A stretch of DNA of 64,000 bases. Source: Geodermatophilus dictyosporus (GTDB lineage Bacteria; Actinomycetota; Actinomycetes; Mycobacteriales; Geodermatophilaceae). Every line of letters begins with the position of its first letter. Within the stretch, counting starts at the first letter, position 1. Under the pieces are notes generated by a model. The model was given only the letters and a program-made list of their open reading frames with translations, was not told where the DNA came from and ran no database searches. Shown piece after piece: positions 31,340-41,410 of this stretch. The stretch is taken from positions 62,001 through 126,000 of the forward strand of contig NZ_FOWQ01000007.1 of the NCBI RefSeq assembly GCF_900115505.1, read 5' to 3'. A program made the position numbers and the translations under genes.

Positions 31340-33808
31340 GTGACCGAGACACCAGCCCGCGACCGCGTCGAGGCGGTCGACCTCCAGCAGGAGATGCAGC
31401 GCAGCTACATCGACTACGCGATGAGCGTGATCGTGGGGCGCGCGCTGCCCGAGGTCCGCGACGGGCTCAAGCCGGTGCACCGGCGGGTCCTGTTCGCCAT
31501 GTACGACCAGGGTTTCCGCCCCGACCGTGGGTACGTGAAGTGCGCCCGCCCGGTCGCCGAGGTGATGGGCAACTACCACCCGCACGGTGACTCGGCGATC
31601 TACGACGCCCTCGTGCGGCTGGCCCAGCCCTGGTCGATGCGCTACCCGCTGATCGACGGCCAGGGGAACTTCGGCTCGCCGGGCAACGACCCGGCGGCGG
31701 CCATGCGGTACACCGAGTGCCGGCTGACGCCGCTGGCCATGGAGATGCTCGCCGGCATCGACGAGGAGACCGTCGACTTCCAGGGCAACTACGACGGCCG
31801 CACCGAGGAGCCGGTCGTCCTGCCCTCGCGCATCCCCAACCTGCTGATCAACGGCTCCGCCGGCATCGCGGTCGGCATGGCCACCAACATGCCGCCGCAC
31901 AACCTGCGGGAGGTCGCCGAGGCCGTCTTCTGGATGCTCGACCACCCCGAGGCCGAGCCGGAGGAGGCCCTGACCGCGTGCATGGAGCGGATCAAGGGCC
32001 CCGACTTCCCGACGCACGGCCTCATCGTCGGCCGCGAGGGCATCGAGGACGCCTACCGCACCGGTCGCGGCTCGGTGCGGATGCGCGCCGTCGTCACGGT
32101 GGAGGAGGACTCCCGCGGCCGGGTGCAGCTCGTCGTCACGGAGCTGCCCTACCAGGTCAACCCGGACAACCTCGCCGAGGCGATCGCCGAGGGGGTCCGG
32201 GAGGGGCGCCTGCAGGGCATCAGCGAGATCGCCGACGAGTCCAGCGACCGCGTCGGGCGCCGGCTGGTCATCACCCTGCGCCGCGACGCCGTCGCCAAGG
32301 TCGTGCTGAACAACCTCTACAAGCACACCCAGCTGCAGACGTCCTTCGGCTGCAACATGCTCTCCATCGTCGACGGCGTGCCGCGCACGCTGCGCCTCGA
32401 CGAGCTGGTCCGCAACTGGGTCCACCACCAGATCGAGGTCATCCAGCGGCGCACCCGCTACCGGCTGCGCAAGGCCGAGGAGCGCGCGCACATCCTGCGC
32501 GGCTACGCCAAGGCCCTCGACCAGCTCGACGCGGTCATCGCCCTCATCCGCAGCAGCGAGTCCGCGGACGCCGCGCGCACCGGCCTGATGGAGCTGCTGG
32601 ACGTCGACGAGATCCAGGCGGTCTCGATCCTCGACCTGCAGCTGCGCCGGCTGGCGGCCCTCGAGCGGCAGCGGATCCTCGACGAGCTGGCCGAGATCGA
32701 GGCCCGCATCGCCGACCTGCAGGCCATCCTCGACTCCCCGGAGCGGCAGCGGCAGATCGTCCGCGACGAGCTCGGCGAGATCGTCGCGAAGTACGGCGAC
32801 GACCGGCGCACGCAGTTCGTCGCCAACGACGGCGACGTGTCGATGGAGGACCTCATCGCGGAGGAGGAGGTCGTCGTCACCATCACCCGCACCGGCTACG
32901 CGAAGCGCACCAAGAGCGACCTCTACCGGTCGCAGCGTCGTGGCGGCAAGGGCGTGATGGGGGCCCAGCTCAAGCAGGACGACCTCGTCGACCACTTCTT
33001 CGTAGGCTCCACCCACGACTGGATCCTGTTCTTCACCAACAAGGGCCGGGTCTACCGGGCCAAGGCCTACGAGCTGCCCGAGGCCAACCGCACGGCCCGC
33101 GGCGCGCACGTGGCCAACATCCTGGCCTTCCAGCCCGACGAGAAGATCGCTCAGGTCATGCAGATCAAGGACTACGGGGTCGCCCCGTACCTGGTCCTGG
33201 CCACGGCGAACGGGCAGGTGAAGAAGACCCGGCTGGCCGACTTCGACTCCCCGCGCAGCGGCGGCGTCATCGCCGTCAACCTGCGCGAGAGCGACGAGCT
33301 GGTCGGCGCCGCGCTCATCGACCCCGAGCAGGACCTGCTGCTGGTCACCCGCAAGGCGATGTCGATCCGGTTCAAGGCCGACGACGCCACCCTGCGGCCG
33401 ATGGGCCGGGCCACCGAGGGCGTGCGCGGCATCTCGCTGAGCTCCGACGACCAGCTGCTGTCGATGATGGTCGTCGAGGAGGGCGTCGACGTCCTGGTGG
33501 CCACCGAGCGCGGCTTCGCCAAGCGCACCGGCATCGAGAACTACCCGCCGCAGGGCCGCGGCGGCAAGGGCGTGCTCACCGCCGACCCCAAGGCGCGCAA
33601 GGGCAACCTGGTCGGGGCCCTGGCGGTGCGGCTGGGGGACGAGCTGTACGCCATCACCTCCGGCGGCGGGGTCATCCGAACCCCGGTCAACGGCGTGCGC
33701 CACAACAAGGACCGGGCCACCATGGGTGTCAAGCTCATGAACTTGCCCGAGGACGTGACGATCGTGGCGATCGCCCGGACGACGGACAACGACGAGCCCG
33801 CCGCCTAG
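31340..33808 (+). CDS. gyrA: DNA gyrase subunit A
   Basis: 822 aa. Breakage-reunion subunit. The QRDR reads [10 protein letters not shown] (Ser at the position of E. coli Ser83, then Ala; a quinolone-sensitive pattern), catalytic Tyr in AAMRYTE, then a coiled-coil arm and a C-terminal beta-pinwheel with GyrA box QRRGGKG at about residue 533. GTG 31340 is preceded by GAGGACC. Bases 31540-31591 recur exactly at 41411-41462 in the island. Confidence 0.97.
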   Translation: MTETPARDRVEAVDLQQEMQRSYIDYAMSVIVGRALPEVRDGLKPVHRRVLFAMYDQGFRPDRGYVKCARPVAEVMGNYHPHGDSAIYDALVRLAQPWSMRYPLIDGQGNFGSPGNDPAAAMRYTECRLTPLAMEMLAGIDEETVDFQGNYDGRTEEPVVLPSRIPNLLINGSAGIAVGMATNMPPHNLREVAEAVFWMLDHPEAEPEEALTACMERIKGPDFPTHGLIVGREGIEDAYRTGRGSVRMRAVVTVEEDSRGRVQLVVTELPYQVNPDNLAEAIAEGVREGRLQGISEIADESSDRVGRRLVITLRRDAVAKVVLNNLYKHTQLQTSFGCNMLSIVDGVPRTLRLDELVRNWVHHQIEVIQRRTRYRLRKAEERAHILRGYAKALDQLDAVIALIRSSESADAARTGLMELLDVDEIQAVSILDLQLRRLAALERQRILDELAEIEARIADLQAILDSPERQRQIVRDELGEIVAKYGDDRRTQFVANDGDVSMEDLIAEEEVVVTITRTGYAKRTKSDLYRSQRRGGKGVMGAQLKQDDLVDHFFVGSTHDWILFFTNKGRVYRAKAYELPEANRTARGAHVANILAFQPDEKIAQVMQIKDYGVAPYLVLATANGQVKKTRLADFDSPRSGGVIAVNLRESDELVGAALIDPEQDLLLVTRKAMSIRFKADDATLRPMGRATEGVRGISLSSDDQLLSMMVVEEGVDVLVATERGFAKRTGIENYPPQGRGGKGVLTADPKARKGNLVGALAVRLGDELYAITSGGGVIRTPVNGVRHNKDRATMGVKLMNLPEDVTIVAIARTTDNDEPAA
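31540..31591 (+). repeat. 52-bp gyrA segment duplicated in the island (source copy)
   Basis: Encodes [17 protein letters not shown] at the start of the QRDR. All 52 bases recur in the same orientation at 41411-41462. Confidence 0.97.
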
Positions 33809-33961
33809 GGTGAGAGCGGGAGCACGGTGGGTCGTGGCCGCGTGCCACGGCTCCCGCCGGCGCCCTGACGGGAACGACCGGCGCCCGGGCGCCTCCGGCT
33901 CCGCGCCGGGACACCCGGGCGCGAGGACGCGGCGAGGGCCGCAGGCGAACGGGAGACGAGC

Positions 33962-34759
33962 ATGAGCGACCGGCCGCAGGCGGTGCGCACGGGCACCCGC
34001 CCGGACGGCGCACCCGGGGCGGACAGGGCGCCCGACGGGGACCCGGCGGCCCCGGGCGGTCCCGCCGCGGGCAGCCAGGCCGTCGGCGCCTCGGCCGCGG
34101 GGGCGGGCACCGCACCGGTGGGCGCCCCGCCCACGGGCAGCGTGCCGCTCGCCAAGCCCGCCACCGGGCAGGCACCCGTCCAGGCACCGTCGCAGTCACC
34201 TGTCCAGTCACCGGTCCAGGCGCCGACCGGGCCCGCCGTCCCGCCGGCGGGCGCGCCGCAGGGCGGATCGTCGGGCACCACCCAGTCGATCACCCCGGCG
34301 GCCGCCGCGGCGGCTCCGCCGCCGGCCGGCGCCCGCGGCCAGCAGGCCGGTGGCCAGCAGGCCGGCGGGAAGGCGCCCAAGCGCGGCCCCCGCGGACCGC
34401 GCCGCGCGCGCCTGCAGTTGCGGCACATCGACACCTGGTCGGCGCTGAAGATCTCGCTGGTCCTGTCGATCGCGATGTTCTTCATCTGGATGGTCGCCGT
34501 CGGCATCCTCTACGGCGTCCTCTCGGGTGTCGGCGTCTTCGACACCCTCAACGACCTGTTCGGTCAGCTGGGCACCGCCTCGGGCGGCGAGGGCGGCGGG
34601 GACGTCATCACGCCGGGTGTCGTCTTCGGCGGCGCGGCGGTCATCGGGGCGATCAACATCGTGCTGATGACGGCGCTGTGCACGGTCGCGGCGTTCATCT
34701 ACAACCTCTGCGCCGACCTCGTCGGCGGCGTGGAGGTCACCCTCGCCGAGCGCGAGTGA
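33962..34759 (+). CDS. DUF3566 domain membrane protein
   Basis: 265 aa. First ~145 residues are Pro/Ala/Gln/Gly-rich and disordered; then RLQLRHIDTWSALKISLVLS, one or two transmembrane segments (IAMFFIWMVAVGILYGVL and IGAINIVLMTALCTVAAFI) and a conserved C-terminus. DUF3566 proteins sit after gyrA in most actinobacteria (Rv0007-like); a link to division or envelope has been suggested, and function is not settled. ATG 33962 follows GGGAGACG. Confidence 0.9.
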   Translation: MSDRPQAVRTGTRPDGAPGADRAPDGDPAAPGGPAAGSQAVGASAAGAGTAPVGAPPTGSVPLAKPATGQAPVQAPSQSPVQSPVQAPTGPAVPPAGAPQGGSSGTTQSITPAAAAAAPPPAGARGQQAGGQQAGGKAPKRGPRGPRRARLQLRHIDTWSALKISLVLSIAMFFIWMVAVGILYGVLSGVGVFDTLNDLFGQLGTASGGEGGGDVITPGVVFGGAAVIGAINIVLMTALCTVAAFIYNLCADLVGGVEVTLAERE

Positions 34760-34786
34760 ACCCCGCCGGCCCGCGTGGCCGGTGAC

Positions 34787-34835
34787 CACGCGTCAGGCGC
34801 CCCCTCCGCAGCCAGGAGGGGGCGCCTGACGCGTG
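34787..34835 (+). terminator. Strong terminator after DUF3566 gene
   Basis: Perfect 21-bp stem (34787-34807 with 34815-34835) and a 7-base loop; the longest perfect hairpin I found in the window. It ends the gyrB-gyrA-DUF3566 unit before tRNA-Ile. Confidence 0.88.
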
Positions 34836-34903
34836 TTCGTGGCCGGTGCCGCCACCCCCCTGCGGCCGGCGGGGCGGAGCCGGGTACGCTTCTCCAGGTC
34901 CAC

Positions 34904-34977
34904 GGGCCTGTAGCTCAGGCGGTTAGAGCGCATCCCTGATAAGGATGAGGCCGGAGGTTCAAGTCCTCCCAGGCCCA
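34904..34977 (+). tRNA. ileT: tRNA-Ile (GAT)
   Basis: 74 nt with full cloverleaf. Acceptor GGGCCTG pairs with CAGGCCC; anticodon GAT at 34938-34940; T arm GGAGG-TTCAAGT-CCTCC. CCA is not encoded. TACGCT at 34885-34890 may be its -10. Conserved actinobacterial position after gyrA. Confidence 0.97.
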
Positions 34978-35088
34978 CCCGTGACCCGGTGCCCCGGCCT
35001 CGGCCGGCACCGGAGCGAGCACCACCGCACCACGGACCAAGGCGCGAGGGTCGTCGTCCGCGGCGCCGTCCACCCCGGGAGGTACCGC

Positions 35089-35241
35089 GTGTTCAAGAAG
35101 CTGGCCCTGGCCGCCGCCGCGGCGGGTGCCCTGGCGGCCCTGCGCCGGCGCTCCGGGAGCGCCGCCGGCAAGGGCGAGGCCGACCTGTGGCACGAGGCCA
35201 CCAGCGGGCCGCAGGCCGTCAGCCGCCCCACCACCCGCTGA
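35089..35241 (+). CDS. DLW-39 family small protein
   Basis: 50 aa. Short hydrophobic N-terminal helix (FKKLALAAAAAGALAALRR) and the DLW motif in GEADLWHEATS that names the family. Conserved between tRNA-Ile and tRNA-Ala in actinobacteria; function unknown. GTG 35089 has GGGAGG upstream. Confidence 0.88.
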   Translation: MFKKLALAAAAAGALAALRRRSGSAAGKGEADLWHEATSGPQAVSRPTTR

Positions 35242-35269
35242 CCCCGGCACCCCGTCCCGGGGCGCCGCA

Positions 35270-35342
35270 GGGGACGTAGCTCAATTGGCAGAGCACCGCC
35301 TTTGCAAGGCGGGGGTTAGGGGTTCGATTCCCCTCGTCTCCA
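35270..35342 (+). tRNA. alaT: tRNA-Ala (TGC)
   Basis: 73 nt. Acceptor GGGGACG pairs with CGTCTCC (one G-U); anticodon TGC at 35303-35305; T arm GGGG-TTCGATT-CCCC. CCA is not encoded. The 3' half from 35307 is the integration target of the island and is repeated at 51200-51243. Confidence 0.97.
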
Positions 35343-36125
35343 CTCCTCCCTCCGTCGGGGGCTCGGTCGAGCCCTCCGACGAGGTCTCGGTCCGCCAGAG
35401 GTCCGCGCCTCGTCCGCGGGATGCGGCCCGCAGCGTGTCCAGCCGGTCGGCCACGTCACCCAGGTCGTCGTCGAACAGGTCGGCGTAGCGGTCCAGGGTC
35501 ATGGCCGCCGAGGCGTGCCCGAGCATCCGCTGCACCGCCTTGACGTTGGCGCCGGCCTTGATCGCCAGCGAGGCCGCGGTGTGCCGGAGCTCGTGCGGTG
35601 TGAGCCCGGGCTCCCCGATGACCCGGGCCGCGGCGTCGAACCAGGCGGACCGGGCGTTCCGGTTGCGCAGCACCGCGCCCTCCGGCGAGGGGAAGGCCAG
35701 CTCGTCCGCGGGGCGGGTCACCACCGTCCGGACAGGACGCCCTGCGCCTTGCGGACCGAGGCCCCGGCCAGGCCCCGGTCGGAGAGCTCCGACAGCCAGG
35801 CCTGCACATCGCCGTGGGTCACCCGGATCAGCGCGACGTTCCCCCAGCGCGGCAGGACGTGGGTCTTGAGGACGTCGGCGTAGCGGGCCCGACTGGTGGG
35901 CTTGAGGTTGATCTTCCCGGCTAGCCAGACGTGGGCCAGCTCGCCCACGGTTGTCCTGGCCCGCTTGGGGTCGACGTAGGTGCCCGTCTGCACGGCCGCG
36001 GTGACCTCGTCGAGCCATCGCTGGGCGTCGACCTTGCGCTTGAAGTGGCGGGCGTGCTCCTTGCCGTGCGCGTCACGGTACCGGGGCCGGTACGTGCCAT
36101 CAGGCCTCCGCGCGATCGACGCCAT
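35281..36125 (-). pseudogene. Tyrosine recombinase (integrase), internally deleted
   Basis: N-terminal part (36125 to about 35730) has the SAM-like/Arm domain (MASIARRPDGTYRPRYRDAH, VGELAHVWLAGKINLKPTSR) and stops after KAQGVLSGRW. The C-terminal catalytic part continues in another frame from VVTRPADELAFPS and keeps HELRHT, GHASAAMTLDRYADLF (catalytic His, Arg, His and Tyr). Roughly 130-150 codons with the first catalytic Arg and the Lys are missing, judged from family length. The stop falls in the tRNA-Ala gene. Confidence 0.88.
35307..35350 (+). other. attL: attL of the tRNA-Ala island
   Basis: 44 bp covering the tRNA-Ala 3' end plus eight bases beyond it, matching 51200-51243 at 41 of 44 positions. 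The integrase remnant ends next to it, the usual arrangement. Confidence 0.88.
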
Positions 36126-36291
36126 CTTCGATCACCCGCCTCTCTCTTTGAGCCACGGCGGTGTCCCCGCGCGGGGGGGTGGTCTACCACCGGCGTGCTC
36201 GCGTGAGGGGAGAGCTTGCCGTCGATCCCCACCTCTCTGGACGGCCGCGGCAGGATCTGTGGACGGCGGTGAGCGCCGTGGGTCGGGACGG

Positions 36292-36519
36292 TCACCGCCG
36301 GGCGCCCGCTGCGGGGGAGTCCTGGTCGTCGTGCTGGGCGTCGATCCAGCTGCGCAGGTCGTCGGAGCGGTAGAGGACGCGGCGGCCGAGGCGGAAGCTG
36401 CGCGGACCGGTGCCCAGGTGGCGCCAGTACCGGAGGGTGGCCACCGGAGCGCGGAGCAGCTCGGCGGCCTCGGTGATGGTGAGCAGTTCGGGCTCGCGGC
36501 GGACGGAATCGTCGGACAT
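36292..36519 (-). CDS. Excisionase-like helix-turn-helix protein
   Basis: 75 aa. MerR-type winged helix (LLTITEAAELLRAPVATLRY, RLGRRVLYRSDDLRSWIDAQ), the form used by Xis-like factors of actinobacterial integrative elements. Lies upstream of the integrase remnant in the same direction. Appears intact. It would direct excision with Int, which is broken here. Confidence 0.85.
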   Translation of the reverse strand: MSDDSVRREPELLTITEAAELLRAPVATLRYWRHLGTGPRSFRLGRRVLYRSDDLRSWIDAQHDDQDSPAAGARR

Positions 36520-36715
36520 GGCTGGCTCCGGTGGGCTCGGGTGGGCTGTGCTCCCTTACGGGAGAAGGCGCCATCTGGGCGCGATTGGTGACAGCCGACC
36601 ACCGAGGGCTTCCGGAATTCTCCAGTTCTCCTCCTGTTGCTGGACGCCGCCACAGCGCCCTCGGCGGCCTCCCACCGATCTAGCCGCCTGGCACCAACCT
36701 GAAGATCGGCTACAC

Positions 36716-37852
36716 CTAGGTGCTGAGCGCGGTGAGCAGGTCGAGGCCGACTCGGTCGACGCTGCGCACGTCGTTGGCCAGGGTTGCCACGCCGACACCG
36801 GCGGTCGGCACAAAGCCGGCGAACGCGCGGAAGCCGCCGGTGCCGCCGTTGTGCCAGAGCATGACCCGGTCGCCCTTCATCGGCACCCGCAGCCAGCCGA
36901 GTCCGATGCCGAGTCGCTTGCCCGGGCGGCGCTCCGGGTGAGTGAGCGCGATCGCCGGTCCAAGCGGGGTGTCATCCGGTCGCAGCTGGGCGTGCAGGAA
37001 GGCGAGCATGTCGGTGGCTGTGGAGCGCAGCGCACCGGCACCGGGCAGGCCGGCGACCTCCCAGTGGCCGGTGGTCCGGCGGCGCCGGCGGTGGCCGACG
37101 GCCTCGCGCTCAGCCTGCTCCTGGTCGGGGATGATCACGGTGTCGGTCATCCCGAGCGGCTCGCAGATCCGCGAGCGCACCAGCTCGCCGAAGTCGCGGG
37201 CGGCAGTCGCGGCGACCAGCGCGTGGCCCAGCACGCCGGCACCGAAGTTGGAGTAGGCGATACGGCCGGTGCCGGGGGTGCGGCGCAGCTTGGCCTCGCC
37301 TAGTGCGGTCAGCAGCGCGGCGCGGTCGATCGTGTCCCACGGGTCGCCGTCACGGGCCTTCCATTGGGCGCGGATCGCGGCCGAGAACGGCAGCGGGTTG
37401 TTGGGCAGCCCCGCGGTGTGGGTCGCTAGGTGCTCGACGGTGATCGCCGCGCCGTCGCGGGTTGGCACGGTCACCTCCGGCAACAGGTCGCTGAGCGGCG
37501 TGTCCAGCGACAGCTCGCCGCGCGTGACGGCCTCGGCGAGCAGCAGTGCGGTGAACACCTTGGTGACCGAGCCGATCTCGAACAGGGTGTCCGCGTGAGG
37601 GGTCGGACCGTCCGGCGCGCGAACGCGCCCGACCGGCACGACGGACCGTGCGCCCGCGGACGTCACCGCCCCCACCACCAGCCCGACGTGCTGCTTGCTG
37701 TGCCGGGCAGCGATGCGCTCGACGGCCTCGTCGAGAGCTTCAGGGTCGCTCACGCGCTGCACTCCGTTCGCCGGCTGGTCAGAGGAGCTGCTGCGACGTC
37801 GATCGCTGAGCTGGGGTGCGGGGACATCCGCTTGGTCGCGGTCGCTGGGCAT
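36716..37852 (-). CDS. Serine hydrolase, beta-lactamase class C/EstB-type
   Basis: 378 aa. Beta-lactamase-fold hydrolase with S-x-x-K (SVTK in IGSVTKVFTALLL), Y-S-N (IAYSNFGAG) and the C-terminal H-N-G-G (LWHNGGTGGF). No clear signal peptide, so probably a cytoplasmic esterase or peptidase-like enzyme rather than a true beta-lactamase (inference). ATG 37852 follows GGAGGAA at about 7 bases; GTG 37753 is a shorter alternative. First intact cargo gene of the island. Confidence 0.88.
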   Translation of the reverse strand: MPSDRDQADVPAPQLSDRRRSSSSDQPANGVQRVSDPEALDEAVERIAARHSKQHVGLVVGAVTSAGARSVVPVGRVRAPDGPTPHADTLFEIGSVTKVFTALLLAEAVTRGELSLDTPLSDLLPEVTVPTRDGAAITVEHLATHTAGLPNNPLPFSAAIRAQWKARDGDPWDTIDRAALLTALGEAKLRRTPGTGRIAYSNFGAGVLGHALVAATAARDFGELVRSRICEPLGMTDTVIIPDQEQAEREAVGHRRRRRTTGHWEVAGLPGAGALRSTATDMLAFLHAQLRPDDTPLGPAIALTHPERRPGKRLGIGLGWLRVPMKGDRVMLWHNGGTGGFRAFAGFVPTAGVGVATLANDVRSVDRVGLDLLTALST

Positions 37853-37902
37853 CCGTGCTTCCTCCGGCGGATCATGGTTGACGCGCGCTCGCGGTTGTCG
37901 CG

Positions 37903-39046
37903 TCACCCCGGGGACGCCGCCGGGGTAGCAGGCTGGCGGCCGAGGTGCCCGACCTGCGCTGGCAGGACAGCGCCGTCGGCCAGGCGGGGCGACAGGGCTG
38001 CGGCGTCGGCGCCGACGAAGCCGAGCAGCGCCGAGCCGCGGCAGGTCTGCCACGGCAGGCCCAGGAAGTACAGGCCCGGCACGTCGGTGGCGCCGGCGGT
38101 GTGTCGCACGGCCCCGTCGACGACGACGCCGGGTACGTGCAGCCAGGCGTAGTCGGAGCGGTAGCCGGTGGCCCACACGACCGCCTCGACGTCGACGGTG
38201 GTGCCGTCGGCGAAGGTGGCGGTGCGGCCATCGACGTCGGTCAGCCGCGGCCGGAAGTCGATCCCGCGCCGGCGCAGGGTCCGGCTGCGGGTGCCAATGA
38301 CGAGGTCGCCGCGGTCGCGCAGCCGGCGGGCGATGCGGCTGTTGCTGGGCGCGGTGAAGAAGCCCGCCCGGGTCAGCCAGAAGAACAGGTCTCGGCCGGC
38401 GATGCGCTGGGGCAGCTCGGTCGACCGGGTGCCGACCGCCACGGTGACCGGATGGGTGGCGGCCAGCTCGGCGGCGATTTGCAGGCCGGAGTTCCCCGAC
38501 CCGACGACGAGCAGCCGGCCGTCGCCGGGCAGCTGCGTCGGATTGCGGTACTCGGCGCTGTGCAGCTGCAGCATCAGCGGGTCCAGCCGGTCGGCGAGGG
38601 CGGGGATGTACGGGGTCTGGAACGGGCCGGTTGCGATGACAACTTGGCGGGCACGCACGGCGCCGGCTGGGGTGCCGGCGTGAAGGTGCCGTCGTGGTCG
38701 CGGTGCAGCCGGAACACCGGTGAGTTCAGCCGCACCGGAGCCTGAACCGCTGGGTGTAAGCCTGGAGGTAGTCGGCGACGTCGTCCTTGCTCGGGTGGTA
38801 GTCACCGGTGGGCGCGGGAAACGGCATCCCAGGCAGCGCGTCGTACTCGGCGGGGCTGAACAGGCGAAGCGAGTGCCAGCGGTCCCGCCACGAGTGGCCA
38901 ACCTCCGGGCCGGCGTCCAGGAGCAGGAAGCTTGCGTTGCGGGAGGCGAGGTGGTGGCCGAGGGCGAGGCCGGCCTGCCCGGCTCCGACGATGAGGACGT
39001 CGAGGACGGCGCGGTCGTCGGTAGACAGGCGCAGGGGCTCGGGCAT
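37903..39046 (-). pseudogene. Flavin-dependent monooxygenase (two frameshifts)
   Basis: FMO-like protein with FAD motif VLIVGAGQAGLALGHHL at the N-terminus, NADPH motif LLVVGSGNSGLQIAAEL, and ATGYRSDYAWL near the C-terminus. The frame breaks near 38740 (early stop at 38726) and again near 38685; the short middle part reads VRLNSPVFRLHRDHDGTF in the third frame. Each break is repaired by adding one base (LPVRLNS and TFHAGT junctions). ATG 39046 has AGGAG upstream. Confidence 0.87.
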
Positions 39047-39237
39047 GGCATCTCCTGATTGGGTGAGGACATAGGCCGGGCGGGCGGGTCGGGGTGGTCA
39101 GCCACGACCCCTTGGGGTGGGGCGCGCGAGCTGCGGATGCGCCGCCGCGGTGTGGTCACGAGCGGGGGATCCCCTACGGGATGTAGCGCCGACAATTGGG
39201 ACCGTTCGTCGCGCTCACGCCGGGAAACCCGCCCGGT

Positions 39238-40578
39238 TCACAGCAGTGGCGTGCCCGCGCGCACGGCCTGGACGACGTCCTGGACCGCCTGAACCGAACT
39301 TGCGGCGCCACGCTCCTCGTCCAGCAGGGCCCCATGCCCGGCATCCGCGGGGCGGTGGGAGCTGTTGGTCGAGAGCGCGGCCATGCGTTCCTGTCCGGCG
39401 AGCCGGGCCGGATCGTCCTCGGCCCCGGCGGCGGTGAGCACCACCAGCGGCATGTCGCCGAGGGTGGTCAAGTCGCGGGCCTGCGTGAGCAGGGCGGGCA
39501 AGGTCGCGATCTCGTCGCGGACGTTGCGCCAGCCGCGGGGGTTGGCGTTGAACATCCGTACCTGCCCGGCTGCCGGCTCGGGCAGGGTCGACCAGTACGA
39601 GGTAGGGGGCAGCCGACCAACACCGAGGCGCGCAAGGCTGGGCAGGACAGCCATCGCGCTGGGCGGACCACCGCCGACGCGGTAGGGGTCGGTGGCGTCC
39701 AGCAGGACCATGCCGGCGACCTGCTCGGGGTAGCGGGCGGCGTAGATCATCGCGTGGTCCCCACCGATCGAGTGCCCGACCAGCACGTAGGGACCCTCCT
39801 CGCCGGCGCGCTGGAGCAGCGCGTGCAGATCGGCGGCGGCCTGGTTGCCGTCTCTCGGCTGCGGGGCGTCCTCGCTCCATCCCTGCCCGGCTCGGTCGTA
39901 GGCGCAGACCCTGGCGCTGCGCGCGACCCCCGGGACGACGCGCGCCCAGTTGGCCGACGTCAGGCCCAGCCCGTTGAACAGCACCACGGTCGGGCCGCCG
40001 GAGCCGGTGCAGTTCAGGTGCAGCCGGTAGCTGCCGACGTCGTAGACCTCCCCGGGCATCGCGCGGCCAGGATCGTCGGAGGCCAGCCCGACCGTCTCCA
40101 CCGCGCCGCCGACCGCCGAGGCGGCGATGACCACCACGACGGGGTAGAGCAACCAGCGGCCGCTGCCGGCGGCCAGGGCGCGGCGGATCCGTACGCCGAT
40201 CCACACAGCCATCGTCAGCAGCGCCGGCGGCCACACCCATCCGGCGGCAGTCAGCCCCCCGTCGCCCGGGGCGACGACCAGGAGCCCCAGCCCCGTCGCG
40301 GCGAGTCCGGCGGTCGGCACCCACGCCCACCGCTGCGGCTGACTCGTCATCCATGCCGAGAGCACCGCGAGCAGCGCCCAGCCGGCGGCGAACCCGAGCA
40401 GTGCCGAGCCGGTGATGACGTGCTCGGGCGCGCCGGCGAACACGACCAAGGAGAGCACGGCGGCGAGCAATAACCCGGTCAGCAGTGACCCGACGACGAT
40501 CCAGCGAATGGGGCCGGTGTGAGGTGCGCGCTCGGCGGTCGGCCCGGCCGCTTCAGCGGTCGAGGTAGCAGCGGGCAT
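39238..40578 (-). CDS. Membrane-anchored alpha/beta hydrolase
   Basis: 446 aa. The first ~175 residues have about five hydrophobic helices (WIVVGSLLTGLLLAAVLSLV, LLYPVVVVIAASAVGGAV among them); the rest is an alpha/beta hydrolase with oxyanion region VVLFNGLGLTSANWARV, nucleophile GHSIGG and C-terminal His in DAGHGALLDE. The catalytic domain is predicted outside or at the membrane face. Substrate unknown; resembles proline-iminopeptidase/esterase-type hydrolases. ATG 40578 has an AGGAG-type site. Confidence 0.87.
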   Translation of the reverse strand: MPAATSTAEAAGPTAERAPHTGPIRWIVVGSLLTGLLLAAVLSLVVFAGAPEHVITGSALLGFAAGWALLAVLSAWMTSQPQRWAWVPTAGLAATGLGLLVVAPGDGGLTAAGWVWPPALLTMAVWIGVRIRRALAAGSGRWLLYPVVVVIAASAVGGAVETVGLASDDPGRAMPGEVYDVGSYRLHLNCTGSGGPTVVLFNGLGLTSANWARVVPGVARSARVCAYDRAGQGWSEDAPQPRDGNQAAADLHALLQRAGEEGPYVLVGHSIGGDHAMIYAARYPEQVAGMVLLDATDPYRVGGGPPSAMAVLPSLARLGVGRLPPTSYWSTLPEPAAGQVRMFNANPRGWRNVRDEIATLPALLTQARDLTTLGDMPLVVLTAAGAEDDPARLAGQERMAALSTNSSHRPADAGHGALLDEERGAASSVQAVQDVVQAVRAGTPLL

Positions 40579-40678
40579 CGGGGGATCTCCTGGTCGGTTG
40601 CGGTCGGTCTGAGATGGACCGTTGACGGTGCTCGCGCTGGTCGAACCGGCACGTGCGCCGGGACCGTCGCGGCCGTGG

Positions 40679-41125
40679 TCACGTCGGAAGAAGTCCCGCG
40701 GCCAACGCGACCGCGATCAGGGCGGCGGCGACCCAGTCGACGGTCACGCAGAACGGCGGCCACCAGCGGGTGCCAGCCACGAACCCGGTGCGGTGCTGCC
40801 ACAGATCCTTGAAGCCGTGTCCGACCAGCCCGGCCACGATCAGCCAGGCCGAGCCGAGCTCCGCGAAGGCTGCAGCGACCACGAAGACCGACGCGACCAC
40901 CGTCTCGGCGACCAGCACGTGCCGGCGCCCGTCGGCCACGGCGAAGCCGATGTAGACCGCGGCGATGAGGGTGAGACCCAGGGCGTAGACCGTGACCGTG
41001 TCCAGCCAGAAGAACGCCAGCGGGGAAGCCGCCTGCAGGATCCCGAAGACGACGCCCCAGATCAGTGGTGCCCGGAGAGGACGGTGCGTGGAGCCGGACG
41101 AGGTGGCCGGCGCAGTCGATGGCAC
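40679..41125 (-). CDS. Small four-helix membrane protein, unknown function
   Basis: 148 aa. Four hydrophobic segments (LIWGVVFGILQAASPLAFFWL, VYALGLTLIAAVYIGFAVA, ETVVASVFVVAAAFAELG, VTVDWVAAALIAVALAAGLL; first shown here in shortened reach). No family with known function recognised. GTG 41125 has GGGAGG upstream. Confidence 0.7.
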   Translation of the reverse strand: MPSTAPATSSGSTHRPLRAPLIWGVVFGILQAASPLAFFWLDTVTVYALGLTLIAAVYIGFAVADGRRHVLVAETVVASVFVVAAAFAELGSAWLIVAGLVGHGFKDLWQHRTGFVAGTRWWPPFCVTVDWVAAALIAVALAAGLLPT

Positions 41126-41181
41126 GGAGCCTCCCGGCGGCTCCCGGTGGGCGAAGCCGGCTCGTCCACGGGCCTGGGACG

Positions 41182-41410
41182 TCACCGGAGCGAGGCCCGA
41201 TCGAACGTGTCGGCGTTCTGCCGGTGGACGGCGGGTGCCGGCGAGGAGCGCAGGGCGAGGATCAGCAGCGTCAGCGGCAGTATCACCCAGCCGGTGAGAA
41301 CGACAACCAACGCGGTGCCGGCCAGCCCTCCCGCTCCGTGCAGGTGCCCGAGATGGAACACCAGATGCGGACCGGAGAACGCCAGGCAGGCCAGCAGGGC
41401 CACCACGACG
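41182..41410 (-). pseudogene. 3' fragment of a small membrane-protein gene
   Basis: Two hydrophobic segments remain (VVVALLACLAFSGPHLVF and GTALVVVLTGWVILPLTLLI). The 5' end is missing: upstream sequence switches at 41411 to the 52-bp gyrA segment. The only start now is a TTG inside that segment, so the ORF opens artificially with [10 protein letters not shown]. Confidence 0.72.
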
